Source of the DNA: Tillus elongatus
Taxonomy: Eukaryota > Arthropoda > Insecta > Coleoptera > Cleridae
Reading direction: 5' to 3'
Length of the DNA stretch: 64,000 nt
Assembly: GCA_964006375.1 (NCBI GenBank)
Contig: OZ023265.1
Coordinates: 156,404,547 to 156,468,546 of the forward strand
Positions 38,540 to 50,064 of the stretch are shown here, piece by piece; within the stretch, counting starts at the first letter, position 1; each line of letters starts with the position of its first letter. The notes below the pieces were generated by a model that saw only the letters and a list, made by a program, of their open reading frames with translations, did no database searches and had not been told where the DNA came from. A program made the position numbers and the translations under genes.

Positions 38540-39730
38540 GCTTCCCGTAAAACGATGTTACCCAAAAACAACTCGAAGCGTTAACTCTATACCAAATTTG
38601 AAGATGATATTTTAATTTGGTCGAAAGTTATTACACACACAGACGCGCGCGCGCACGCGCACACACACGCACAATTTCAACCACTAATTTAATTTTAGCA
38701 CAGGATACCAGATTTTTCATAAAATTTAAAGGTTTCTGATAAACAAACCCTAAAACGTTATGTTACTCGAGTTTTAACGAAAAACTGTAAATTTTCATCA
38801 AAGTATCCCATTCATCCCCTACCTCCTGGAGAGATATTACCTAAAAACAATCCAAACCGTTAGTATATTGAGTGATAACTGTGTACCAAATTTGAAGACG
38901 ATATCTCAATTTGTTCTAAAGTTATCGTCGATACTAACAGACAGATATACGGGCATACATCCATACAGACTGACAGACCGACACACATACAAAATCTCGT
39001 TCTAGAATCAAGTTTTGTATATGTTTTCAGGCTTTTGCTTTCACATCGCAAATACTTGTGGAAGTATGGCATCGACGACAAAAATTTCCAACATTTTATT
39101 TCGCTTAAACGTCGTAAAAAGTGTTAAGACATAATATAGAAAATATGATTTGGGAACGAAAATTTTTTGGTCTGTCGGTTTGTATGTCTGCCTGTTTGTA
39201 GCCACGATTACTTTAGGACGAATTGAGACATCGTCTTCAAATTTTGTGTACAGTTATCTCCCGACAAACGAACGGTTCGAACTGTTTTTGGGTAAAATCG
39301 CTCCAAACGGTAGGGGATGAATATTTGCTGATTTGGTAACAATTGATATTTTTTTGTTAAAACTCGAATAATATAACATTTTAGGGTTTGCTTATTAGAA
39401 AACTTACAAAATAGCATGAAAAGAGTTAAAAATGTAGAAAACTTGATGCTGGAACGAAATTTCTTTGTCGGTCCGTCCGCCTGTCGGCATGTAGTCTGCC
39501 TGTTAGTAGGCGCAATAACTTTCGAACGAATTTAGATTGATCTTCAAATTTGTTACACCGTTAGCACCCGACAAGGGAACGCTTTGAATTCTTTATGTGT
39601 TACATTGTTTAGGGGGTGAGGGATAAATTAAAGATGATTTTGTGAAAATTGATATTTTTTCATTAAAACTTGAGTACTATAACGTTTCAGAAGTTTATTG
39701 GTACAGGAATATAAATTTTTTCTATGTAGT
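38540..39730. repeat. family Y: two direct and two inverted copies
   Basis: The block 'accaaatttgaagacgatatctcaattcgtt...aaagttat' followed by a cag/aca-rich minisatellite and 'aaacgttat(g/a)ttactcgagttttaa' occurs twice in forward orientation (about 38540-38790 and 38800-39060). It occurs twice in reverse orientation (about 39130-39405 and 39430-39720). A CA/CG dinucleotide run lies at 38633-38672. A fifth copy is embedded in the chimera at 2735-3170. The minisatellite segments ('cagacagac', 'gacagaccgac') are characteristic. No product is recognisable. Confidence 0.7.
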
Positions 39731-39759
39731 CAAGTCATGGACCCTACGTACCACCATTG

Positions 39760-40870
39760 ATAATTTTCCACAGGAAAAACATGAAATCATAGTTGATGCT
39801 AGGAGATCTAACCGGGGCGGTTGCAGAATGTCACATATCATGCTGGGTAGAGACAGACACTTTCACTAGATGGTTCCAGCACTTTTTGCCTTCCATCTCA
39901 CTCAACAAATCAAATGCAACCGCTGGATCATGCTTTTATATCTCCATTAAAGACGTATTATGCTCAAGTGATAGAAAACTGGCTTAGGGAGAATCAACTG
40001 GGTACTGGTTCACCATATGCAATCGCTGGTATTTTTTGCAAAGCCTATAATAGAGCTGCTACTATGGAGACATCGTGCAATGGTTTTCGAAAAACTGGAT
40101 TTGTTCAACTCAACGACCTATGAAAAGGCGAAAGGTCAGTCAGGCCAAGCATATCATTCAGAAAAGCAAGTACATGAGCTAATATCAAGGAAACAGATGA
40201 GCAAGACAATCAAAATGAAAGTGATTTTGACTACGAGGAAAATGCCTGTATAATCCCCCTTTTTGCGGTCCCTGTACAATTTAGAGAGCAGCGAACAACA
40301 AGTCCGCCTTCAGAAAAAGAATCTCTCTCCTACAGACATTTACCTTTTGCCTTCATACAAGAAAACAAATAATAAAATAAATCCAAGAAAGCGGGGAAAG
40401 CGTCAGGTAATACACTGACCTCGTACAAGAAGGAGTTACAAGAAAGCCTAGACAGGAACAAAAAGGCATCAATTCCCAAGAATAATCTGGACGCTAGGTT
40501 AGCACCAAAACGAAAAACACTGAAGAAAAAAACACCTCAAAAAGAAAATATCTGCCTTGCTTCGGATACGGTACAATCTACAGAATCGAAGAAGAACCAG
40601 CGCTCCACAGCAGGTGTAAAAAGGTTGAGAAAAGCAAAGAAGCCCTCGTGGTCCAGTTCTAGTTCAGAAAGCATCGAAAGTATTAAATTAGCCGATTATT
40701 CTTCAGATGAAAGCGGAGGAAGTGATGCCGAATGTTTATTCTGTATGGGTCGATTTTCCGAGGACAAGTATGGCGAAAAGTGGGCAAAATTTGTTTAACG
40801 TAGTAGATGGGCAGACGAAGATTGTGGATAGTTACGCAGTAGCAACTTGATTTGCACTTTTTCTGAAGAA
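39760..40870 (+). pseudogene. pogo-like DDE transposase C-terminal half with PHD-like tail
   Basis: Segments in order: LTGAVAECH (39805-39835), QPLDHAFISPLKTYYAQ and NWLRENQLGTGSPYAIAGIF (39914-40035), FCKAYNRAATMETSCNGFRK and TGFVQLND. This is the end of the DDE superfamily domain typical of pogo/jerky-type transposases. An acidic and basic linker follows, then near 40730-40830 LFCMGRFSEDKYGEKWAKF and RSRWADEDCG, a degenerate zinc-binding tail. Stops and frameshifts are present throughout. The N-terminal DNA-binding part is missing. The fragment at 51956-52330 carries a better preserved version of the tail. Confidence 0.78.
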
Positions 40871-41162
40871 AAGCGATTTTTTGAAGAGTATCTCTAATTT
40901 GGATACCTGCCAATCTTAATTTAGAAGACTCCTTTTTTTTAATGACATGAAAGTCAAAAAGTTTTTGAGGTTAATTTTTTTCTAGTAAGTATTGTTTACT
41001 TTTACATTTCTCGATGATAATGTTTTGCAACGAAGTCAATTTGAAGTTTGGTATAAAAATATATGTCATCTATAACTTAAATGTATTTTATTCTTAATTA
41101 TAAAAAAGTATATCAAGTTTGGTGCCTTTCCTTTAGGCTCTAAAATTGTAAGCGACATAAAT

Positions 41163-41254
<92 letters not shown>

Positions 41255-42114
41255 GTATTGCTAACCTGTATCTACCTACTGCAGACAAACCATTACAGCT
41301 GGTCATTATGAAACTCCCCTTGAGATACAGTCGCTAGCTTGATTTTGCTACGTAACCGGTTTTGCCCTCTTACAGCATCGTTAAACCGGAAAAAATCATT
41401 GAATAAATAGGTGCCCTATCAAAACAAGTTATTTTTAGCGGTATAAAGCCATGTAGTATATATTACATATGTAGTTACTTATATTTTCGCGTTACATATT
41501 AAGAGCCGTTAAATTTATGTAACATAATAATTTACCTAAAATTGGGAGGAAGAAAATATGACAAAAAATTGAAGGAAAAACATAGCAGTGCAAATAAGAT
41601 TATGCCTGAAGCTTGTACGAGTATGTAAAGGAAAACGACAAAGGCACCAGTGCATGTACGTAACTTGTTTACAAGAACTCGCGAGATGACAAGCAAATTC
41701 AAGTGTCCTTGTTTCAGCGAGGGTGGGTTGGCTTACTAAGTGGGGAGTAAGGAGATCTAAGGTTTTCCTTGTTTCCTATAGAAGATTATATTACTTGTAT
41801 ACATATAATGCAAGCTCATAAAAATTCTTCTTATATTTATTTTAAACAATTAATAGTATTAAGGAGTATTAAGAAAATTAGGCATACTTGATTTAGAACT
41901 TACTGAAGGTTTTCATCCTGAAAAAGACAAATGCTTACGTTTTAATAATAACAGCCATTGTTAACGCAAACTCAAATTTAACTAAATTAAAGACCCTTTA
42001 GTTCATATAAGCTCTATTTTAGACAACAATCTGTTAAACGCTTTTAACCTCATTATCTAATGACGTTAACATTTTGTAGATGTCAGTTGACTAGCCATTC
42101 AGTTTATCTGTAAA
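40871..42114. other. no gene; (TTA)n microsatellite
   Basis: A (TTA)n tract of about 90 bp lies at 41163-41252. The rest is AT-rich sequence without coding signals. Confidence 0.55.
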
Positions 42115-42215
42115 TATTTTAGTGAATTTTTCGTAAAACTTCCCTTTGTAAGTGCCTTGGATAAGTTAGTTAGCCAGGAAAATCGGACCAGTTTTTCCAG
42201 GAATACTACTAGTAG
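42115..42215 (-). repeat. family X fragment
   Basis: About 100 bp match the family X block 'aagtgccttggataagttagttagccaggaaaatcgg'. It is followed by a short (TAG)n at 42207-42230. No (TA)n is attached. Confidence 0.6.
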
Positions 42216-42436
42216 TAGTAGTTGTAGTAGCAGTGGTGGGGAGGCTAACGCCAAGCAAGTAGGCCACAATGGGTCCTTTTTGCCAACCCCAGCAACCATG
42301 CTCTACTCTTCCTCGGTTCCGTCGCCAAACCGCCTTGACCTCGAAATGAAGGCCGTGACGGTCTTCAGTTGGACGGTATTTACCTGATTGCTTTGCACAG
42401 TCCTCAAACCGAACAATTCTGCTCGAAGACTCCCAA

Positions 42437-42437
<1 letters not shown>

Positions 42438-42514
<77 letters not shown>
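42438..42514. repeat. (AAT)n tail of the LINE
   Basis: About 77 bp of AAT units on the plus strand, equal to an (ATT)n tail on the LINE coding strand. It is preceded by AATAAA. Trinucleotide tails are known for I-type LINEs. Confidence 0.85.
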
Positions 42515-42515
<1 letters not shown>

Positions 42516-44390
42516 TTTATTGTTCAAGATAACAATTTCTGATAAAATACAAGGTGTCTTAACATATAAAGCTTAAATAAGATAAAATGAACATATGAAT
42601 AATTAATTAATTAATGTATTAAGTTAATGAGTGTACTGTAAATCCGTAGGATTTGTGTGTACACCTTCTTCATTTCTGTATTACTTTTTAGATGTAAATT
42701 AACATAATATAATATTGACATACTAACTAAACATATTAACATTCCTAAAGTTCTTAAATTAGCCTAAATAAACCTTAATATCTACAACACTAAAACTTTA
42801 AAAGTATATGTACTGCATGACGTGACTGACCGCGGTTACAATTCAAGAACGATATTGATTGTTTACAATTTATTAATTTTCTTTTTAACAAGTGTTTTAT
42901 GCATTTTATACCAATTTTTTAGGGTTTTATTGAAAATTTTAGTTTTATTATGTAAGATTATTAATGGAATCTCATTGTATATCAAAGGACCAAAGTATGA
43001 GATATGTTGCTGTGTGAGGTTTAGTGCCTTAAAGGGGACTGATAGTTTGTCGTTGCTTATTGACCTAGTAGTTAAAGCCTCGCATTCACACAGGTAGCGG
43101 TAAGACGTTTCTTCATCCTCGCCGCATTCCTGGCAAATGGGATCCTTCTCTATACCTATCAATGTGAGGTGTCTTCTAAGGGCGCAGTGGCTTGTCAGCA
43201 GCCCAAGGATGCGGCGAAGCGTAGGTCGACTCCTACCGAGTAGCCAGACAACTTTATCTCTGTCCAACCCCTCCACGAAGTCCCTCGCCTGTCTACAGCC
43301 ACCAACCGACCCCCAGTGCCTCTCCATGGCTTCCCCAGTCCACCTGTATAAGGAGACAGAAACGTCATCCTACTTGTGCCTATCGAAGGCTTCGAGCAAC
43401 AGAACAGCCGCCGGGAACCAAGCCTTGTGAGATTATTCGCTACCTCATTCCCCGTTACGCCACAGTGTCCCGGAACCCACACCAGTTGCACCTCCTGGCT
43501 AGTCCTTTGAGAGCTTTAGCGCACTTCTGAACCAGTGTTGATCTGATTTTGGCCCGCAGACTGCCCGGAGGACCGCCTGGCTCTCCGAGCAAATGTATAC
43601 ACATTTCTCGGGGCTCCTCCTCACATCCCGTCTATTGGCCACAGACAGGATAGCGTACACTTCTGTTTCTAATGCCGTGGTATATGCACCAGCAGCATAA
43701 CTCTCGCGCACCCCCAGGTTTTCGATGTATATTCCTAAAGCCGTGGTCCGTCGGTAAAATAGACCATCGCTTGCGGGCTGGAATGCAACCTCATTTTCCC
43801 TCTACTGATCCCTACTGGGGATCCTGAGGGTATATCGCCTAGTCAACCTAATATCGTCCTCGGCATTCCGTACCTTGATGGCGGAAATCAACATTTCCTT
43901 TTCTACCTTCTTGGCGACTCTTGCATGCCCTATTATTGCTCACTCTCCGCACCAGTTTCCAGAGTCTCGCATTCTAAGATGCGACGCCATAGCCTCCCTT
44001 CTGATACAGATGAGAAGCAGTGGCAGCATCAACAAGACCTCTAGCGCGGCTGAGGGTGTCGCCCTCGTAGCGCCTGTGATACCCAGGATTGCCAGCCTTT
44101 GGAGTTTGGCCAGCTTCCTGGTAGTAGTTTCGTTCACACCATACCACCAAACCAACGCCCCATAGAGGATTTTCGGCCTGACAATCGCAGTGTAAATCCA
44201 ATGAAAGGTCCGAGGATTAAGTCTCCAGGTCCTCCATATCACTCGACGCAGCTACGAGAGGGTCGCTACTTCCTTCCTCACTACTCGTTCTATTTGCGAC
44301 CCCATGTTAGTTTGGAGTCCAGGACCACCCCCAAATATATGACCTCGCGCACTAAAGCTAAAGGTTTTCCAAAGGAATACTACTAACAGC
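42438..44390 (-). pseudogene. non-LTR retrotransposon with RNase H domain (family NLR3), 3' half
   Basis: Minus-strand order. The RT C-terminal (thumb) region has YLGVVLD-like sequence near 44320 and WIYTAIVRPKILYGALVWW at 44120-44180. An RNase H-like domain follows, with ETEVYAILSVANR (43625-43680), then YICSESQAVLRAV with an Asp-to-Glu-like change at the second acidic site, then LVWVPGHCGVTGNEVANNL (43430-43488). After that come the C-terminal Cys/His region (GLLTSHCALRRHL and CQECGEDEETSYRYLCECEA) and a 3' UTR ending in AATAAAC plus an (ATT)n tail. The order RT then RNase H fits the I/LOA/R1-type LINE groups. Frameshifts near 43190 and 43495 inactivate it. It is 5'-truncated near 44390. 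Confidence 0.85.
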
Positions 44391-45640
44391 AGCCACATTA
44401 CATGTCATTTTGAGACAATACCGCCACTTGTATGTTGCTAATCCTTTATGATTATGTAACCAATTATTCGCTTGTTCAACCTGTAGTATAAGTAACTTGG
44501 CCTTTTTGTATCTGAGCGCACCGTTGCTTATACATTCTTTCCCTGAGATTAAGTCTAACTCACTTGCTATTTACGGACTCCAAACTTATACCGGGTGTCC
44601 CATTATATTTTGAACCTCTATAAACTTATATAACTTTCTCAAATTAAGCTAAGTATCAAAGCAAAATGTATCAACGCTTTACATTTTGCTTTGATACTTA
44701 GCTTAATTTGACTTTTAATTGCATATTTCAGCTTTAACATAGTTTTTAGTTTATGTTACTGTATTTGCTTGTGCTTTTTTGTAGCTCTCTCAGATTTTAG
44801 GTTGACTGTTGGATAACATTTTACTGTGTGACTTGTGATTTTAGCTTTTGACATTTTCTGTAGAGAATATCTTGTCATCATTGTGCTCTAACGTGCACAA
44901 ATGCCTACCGGAAAAACTAATGTTTTTCTGACACACCCTCTTATTGTGATTATAGATTTATCCCATGAGGATGGCCTCTTGGAGGTCTAAACGCGTTGGG
45001 AAGTGATTAAATGAATAAATTTGTTTTCTGGTAAGAAGCCTTTTCATTCAATGTCTAGTGATCTGGTATTTTATGTTAAAACTAAATTAGGGGTTGAATG
45101 TGTGGGGGTGGAATATCGGTGAAAGAAATTTCGAAATTTATTGCGTAAACAGTCGCAATAACTTGCGCCTTTCAAGAGAATACGTCAAATACTTTTAACA
45201 TATTATGGAAAATCACCTGTACTTTTTTTTAATTTGGCTTTTGGGATGAGGTAACTTTGACTAAATCGTCATACGTACCGTCACTTTTTAAGAACCCTGT
45301 ATATATAGAACATCTTGAATACAAGGTTAACGAGTCACATCAAATTTCATTTCTGCTACATCAAAGATGAAACTAAGGTTACTTTTTGTAGCATCGCTCT
45401 AATTGGAAGTGTAACAAAGCAGATAAGACACGAATATCCAGTCCGTATGACATGAACGCAGGAATACAAAAGATTTTTCTCCAGTTTCACATTCGTTCCA
45501 ACGGGACCAACTTGCTGAATGAGAATCCTATTAATCTGTACTCAGCTTCCACTAGGATGTGCTCTAATCATAGAGGGATCAAGCTGGGTTAATTCGGTAA
45601 ATCAATTATACATTGGGGTTGTAACTTGTCCTTGTATGCA
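44391..45640. mobile_element. possible MITE with perfect hairpin and Penelope-like insert
   Basis: A likely outer terminus 'tataccgggtgtcccattat' at 44588 and an inverted 'accctgtatata' end at about 45294-45304 suggest a TA-targeting MITE. Within it are a perfect 31-bp hairpin (44639-44711) and a segment like the inverted-repeat arms at 4535-5942 (about 44880-45060; 'cctaccggaaaaactaatg', 'gaggatggcc...ggtctaaacgcg'). The outer boundaries are tentative and there is no coding frame. Confidence 0.4.
44639..44711. repeat. perfect 31-bp inverted repeat (hairpin)
   Basis: Left arm 44639-44669 (starting tcaaattaagc) and right arm 44681-44711 (ending gcttaatttga) are exact reverse complements. They are separated by an 11-nt loop (atcaacgcttt). 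Confidence 0.95.
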
Positions 45641-45835
45641 TTATACCGTGTGTCCTAAACTTATTTGACGAGGCTATAGTTCCTTCCTATAGTTCCACGA
45701 TTTGAGTCATAATATTGATATAAAACCAGAGTCCTTAGCTGCGAAGATGCTTCGAAATAACAGCAAAAAACTTAAAAAAACTCATTAACAAAAATGTGAA
45801 CCAAACCGTCAAATTTTGAATAACACCCAGTATAT
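45641..45835. mobile_element. short TA-flanked MITE
   Basis: The left end 'tataccgtgtgtcc' at 45642 and right end 'cacccagtata' at 45822-45832 are inverted (TATAC-GTGTG / TATACTGGGTG). They share an inner 'tttgacg' / 'cgtcaaa' pair. Length is about 190 bp and there is no ORF. It looks like a non-autonomous mariner derivative. Confidence 0.45.
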
Positions 45836-46509
<674 letters not shown>

Positions 46510-46791
46510 GGGTGGCGCATTGAAAACGAAACAGACCGATTTGCGTCCAGAGAATTTTTTTTAAGAAACCTAAAACACGTCAATTTTAATATTAAGGGGG
46601 ACATGTTCAGACATAAAACTCAACTTTGTCACATCAACCCCTTAAGGGTGATGATGACAATCCTTATATTTTAAATATACATTACATCATTTGAAAGCTT
46701 TTTTTTCTGAATTCAGCACACTAATTTTTTTGGAAGTTTTATTAACTCGTTTAAAATTTATTCACAGTTGAAGATGCAAAAACGCATTTCA

Positions 46792-46881
46792 CTCATTCCG
46801 ATAAGAAATGTGCTGATAGTCAATGTTTTGTTGGTTTGTCAATAAAAAATTGACTATCAGAACATTTCTTATCGGAATGGG
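46792..46881. repeat. subterminal inverted repeat in the mariner element
   Basis: The sequence 'attccgataagaaatgtgctgatagtcaat' (46797-46825) recurs inverted at 46850-46880 ('attgactatcagaacatttcttatcggaat') with one mismatch and a ~25-nt spacer. A third related copy is in the right TIR. It could be a transposase binding site or a strong hairpin. Confidence 0.8.
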
Positions 46882-46924
46882 AGAAATGCGGTTTATTATT
46901 TCAGTTTATCGGTCAGTTTGATAC

Positions 46925-48008
46925 TTGATAGTACTACCGAAAATTAATTTCACAATTGTGTATTCTGTAGAAGAAAGAGTTGAAATAATTACTCTTTTTC
47001 CAAAAAACGATGACTGTGCCAACCGTACCGCAAATTTGTTTAATGAACGACATCCGAAAAGAAAATACATTCTGGAGTTAGTTGCAAGATTTCGACAAAG
47101 TGGTTTAGTAACCAAAAAAAAAAAAAAAAAACTGGATCCTGAACGTGAAATTTGGTTTGGAAATGAGGCTACTGAGTTTTAGGACAAATTGCTGCAGACC
47201 CAGCTTTGAGCACGATAAAATGGGCCACTGTTTCAAACATCAAAAGAAGAACTATTCAGCGAATATTGAAGCATCATAAATTTCACCCGTATAAAATTCG
47301 TCTTGTACCACAACTGAATGAAGATGATTTTGAACGTCGGCTGGAGTTTTGTGAAGTTATGACTGCACGAATAGGTGATAACGGGAACTTTTTGTTCAAT
47401 ATCTGTTTTTCAGACGAGTGTACGTTTTTATTTAACTCTACAGTCAATCGTCATAATTGTCGTTATTGGGCAGATAATAATCCGAAAAATTTTCACACTC
47501 AAACTCCACAGAAATTGAATGTCTGGACTGGCATTTTTGGAGACCGTTTAATCGGACCAATTTTTCTTGATGGCAATTTGAGTTTCGAAACGTATTTGGA
47601 ATTACTAGAAGATATCGTTTACCCTCTACTAATTGACATTGTTCAAAATGATGATCGCTATCAAGAAAATCAATTACTGTTTCAACAAGATGGAGCTCCT
47701 CCGCATTTTTCACAACGTGGTAGGGAGTTTTTAAACACAGAGTCTACAGGACAATAGATTGGGCGTAGAGGTGCTATTGAGTGGCCCCTAGATCACCGGA
47801 TTTAACCCCTTTAGACTTCTTTCTATGGGGCTATTTAAAGAGTGGAATTTACGCAACAGAACTGGCGTCTCTGGTAGAATTACGACGACGCATTGTTGAA
47901 GAACTCCGTCTAATAACTCCACAAATGCTCCAGAATGTCTGAGCTCGTTTTGAACAAAATTTGTACTTTTGTATGGAAGCTGGTGGTCAACAATTTGAAC
48001 TTAACTGA
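46925..48008 (+). pseudogene. Tc1/mariner transposase of the long-TIR element
   Basis: N-terminal helix-turn-helix: VEERVEIITLFPKNDDCANR, FNERHPKRKYILELVARFR (46960-47110). An A17 run at 47116-47132 and a stop at 47181 separate it from the rest. The second frame (47206-47757) has TIQRILKHHKFHPYKIRLVP, the first catalytic Asp in FSDECTFLFN, NVWTGIFGDRLIGPIFLDG and the second catalytic Asp in LLFQQDGAPPHF. The rest is readable in shifted frames as AIEWPL.SPDLTPLDFFLWG, containing the third catalytic Asp, ending MEAGGQQFELN near 48007. Only a few lesions are visible, so the element is younger than other transposons in the window but not intact as read. Confidence 0.87.
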
Positions 48009-48378
48009 ATAAACATTTTTTAACGTTTGGTTTTGTTTTTTATTTTTTTTAACGAAAAATTGACTAATTAGTGCATTTCTTATCACAATGAATGAAATAC
48101 GTTCTTGCAACTCCAACTATGAACGAGTTGATAAAACTTCCAAAAATTGATGTGCCGAATTCAGAAAAGAAAGAGCTTTCAAATGATGTAACAATCTACC
48201 CATGTTTCCTATTTGAAATATAAGGGTTGTTATCACCACCCTTAAGGGGCTGATGTGACAAAGTTGAGTTTTATGCCAAAACATGTCCGCCTCAATATTA
48301 AAATTGACGTGTTTCAGCGTTTCTTAAAAAAAAATCCTCTGGACGCAAATCGGTCTGTTTCGTTTTCAATGCGCCAGC

Positions 48379-48381
<3 letters not shown>

Positions 48382-48453
<72 letters not shown>
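48382..48453. repeat. (TA)n microsatellite, right of mariner element
   Basis: About 72 bp of TA dinucleotides, directly abutting the right TIR. Confidence 0.98.
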
Positions 48454-48456
<3 letters not shown>

Positions 48457-50060
48457 TATTATATTTGGGCCGATATTGGGTATTGGGTATTAACCCAACA
48501 TAAGCCCACAGTAAATGACTTGCATAGAACGATATTTTTGTAGTATTAGCAAGCTCAGTAACAATAAAAAATCTTTCCACCTTTCTACTGCCAATTATCA
48601 CTTCTTAAAATTCTGTTTGGGAAATCTGTGTGTATATTTTTTTGAAATAAGTAAAACTTTTATAAAAAAATATAAATCTTTTAAGTTAGAAAACTTTTGT
48701 TAATTTTTTAAATACGAAAACGAATGAAAATTCGCTACCATAACACACTTACTGCATCAGGAAATTTGTCGATAAGTGTTGTGATGAGCACTAAGGAATA
48801 CATTGGAAAATTCAGTTCACCACAACATATTTTCAGACATTGCTATCATTTAGCTAACGAAATTAGCTACATCGGTCGATTGAATAAACATTGTTTTTTA
48901 ACTTTTATGTTTTTATTAGTAGATATTATCGTCATTTTTCAGTAAAAGTAATTTTATATGAAAATTTTTGTTTGGTAGGTACTGTCAACAAACTCATATT
49001 GTATTCGCGCATAATCTAAATGATTCATTCGGTATGTTGTCCTGAATAAAAACATTTTTGGGTTCTTCAAAGTCTACTTATTTTACCTTAACAAAAATTA
49101 TGTTTATAAGGAATCAAAAAAGAAATTAAATATTTTTCCGAATGACGATAAAAATAAACATGTTTTGTTAGCCTCAAAAAGGCTCCATCTAACTTAATTT
49201 ACAAGAACTATGCAAAAATCAATACATGCCAAACAAAATAACGAACCAACTGATAATAAAATAATATGTGACGGTCAAACTTCATACCAGGTTCAATCTA
49301 GTGTACAGAATGCGAACTGCATGCATGATTTATTACAAGAGATCTCTAACTGACGTAAAATCGCTGGCGTTTTTAGACTCCCAGACTCGGTTTTAAAATA
49401 GTATGGGAATGATTTACAAAAATGAATAATCGATTAAGCACAATAATGCGATAAAAGTAAATTTCAGGTAAGAGAACTATTAACTAAAGATATTGATGCT
49501 AAAATTCCATTTATTCTACCACGGCCATCTAGTGTTTAAGAAACTAACAAGATATATGCGGGTTAACTCAATAGACGACTCCTAAGCTATGATCATTGAC
49601 CGTATATATGTAAATACCTTTATTATTAATTTAGTATAGAAATCTAGCATAATGCGCTCGTTAGGAATTATGCAAAGGATTTGGTAATAATAATAATAAT
49701 AATATCTACTTCGTATCTTCTACCTAGTGTTGAAATGATTCAAAACTTACTGAAAATTGGAAACATCCTAATATAAAAATTGCAGTAGTTAGAGGAAAGA
49801 AACCAAATTTGATATACTTTTTGAAAATTAAAAATAAAATGCAATTTTTACCACTTTCTGTACTTTTCTTAATTATAACTCAAAATTAACTTTGTTACAT
49901 AACATTGAGATTAAAAAACAAAGGAAAATATTTACGACCTAGTAAAAAGTATAATATCTAAAAATGTTTACATGAAATGTGTGAAGAAAATAAGTTTCCT
50001 CATTTGAGAAAGGTGGTTTCCCGAAATTTGGATACACCGTTAATTTGAGGCACTATTAAA
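48454..50060. other. no gene; family X terminal fragment and small (TAA)n
   Basis: One family X terminus ('gaaaattcgctaccataacacacttactgc') lies at 48725-48755. A short (TAA)n tract is at 49686-49703. The rest is AT-rich without coding signals. Confidence 0.5.
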
Positions 50061-50064
50061 AAAT

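Larger units (their letters stand above)
46510..48381 (+). mobile_element. Tc1/mariner element with ~320-bp TIRs inserted in a (TA)n tract
   Basis: Left TIR 46510-46825 and right TIR 48057-48381 are inverted copies with small differences. The tips read GGGTGGCGCATTGAAAACG and CAGGCTGGCGCATTGAAAAC. The element is 1.87 kb, encloses one transposase gene and is bordered on both sides by (TA)n (46323-46509 and 48382-48453). That fits insertion at a TA dinucleotide within a microsatellite. TIRs of this length are unusual for mariner-type elements, which mostly have ~30-bp ends. Confidence 0.88.

Noticed and set aside
48382..48453. TA target duplication of the mariner element taken as proof of its exact ends
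   Set aside because: The element lies in a TA repeat, so any TA would fit and the duplication is not informative.
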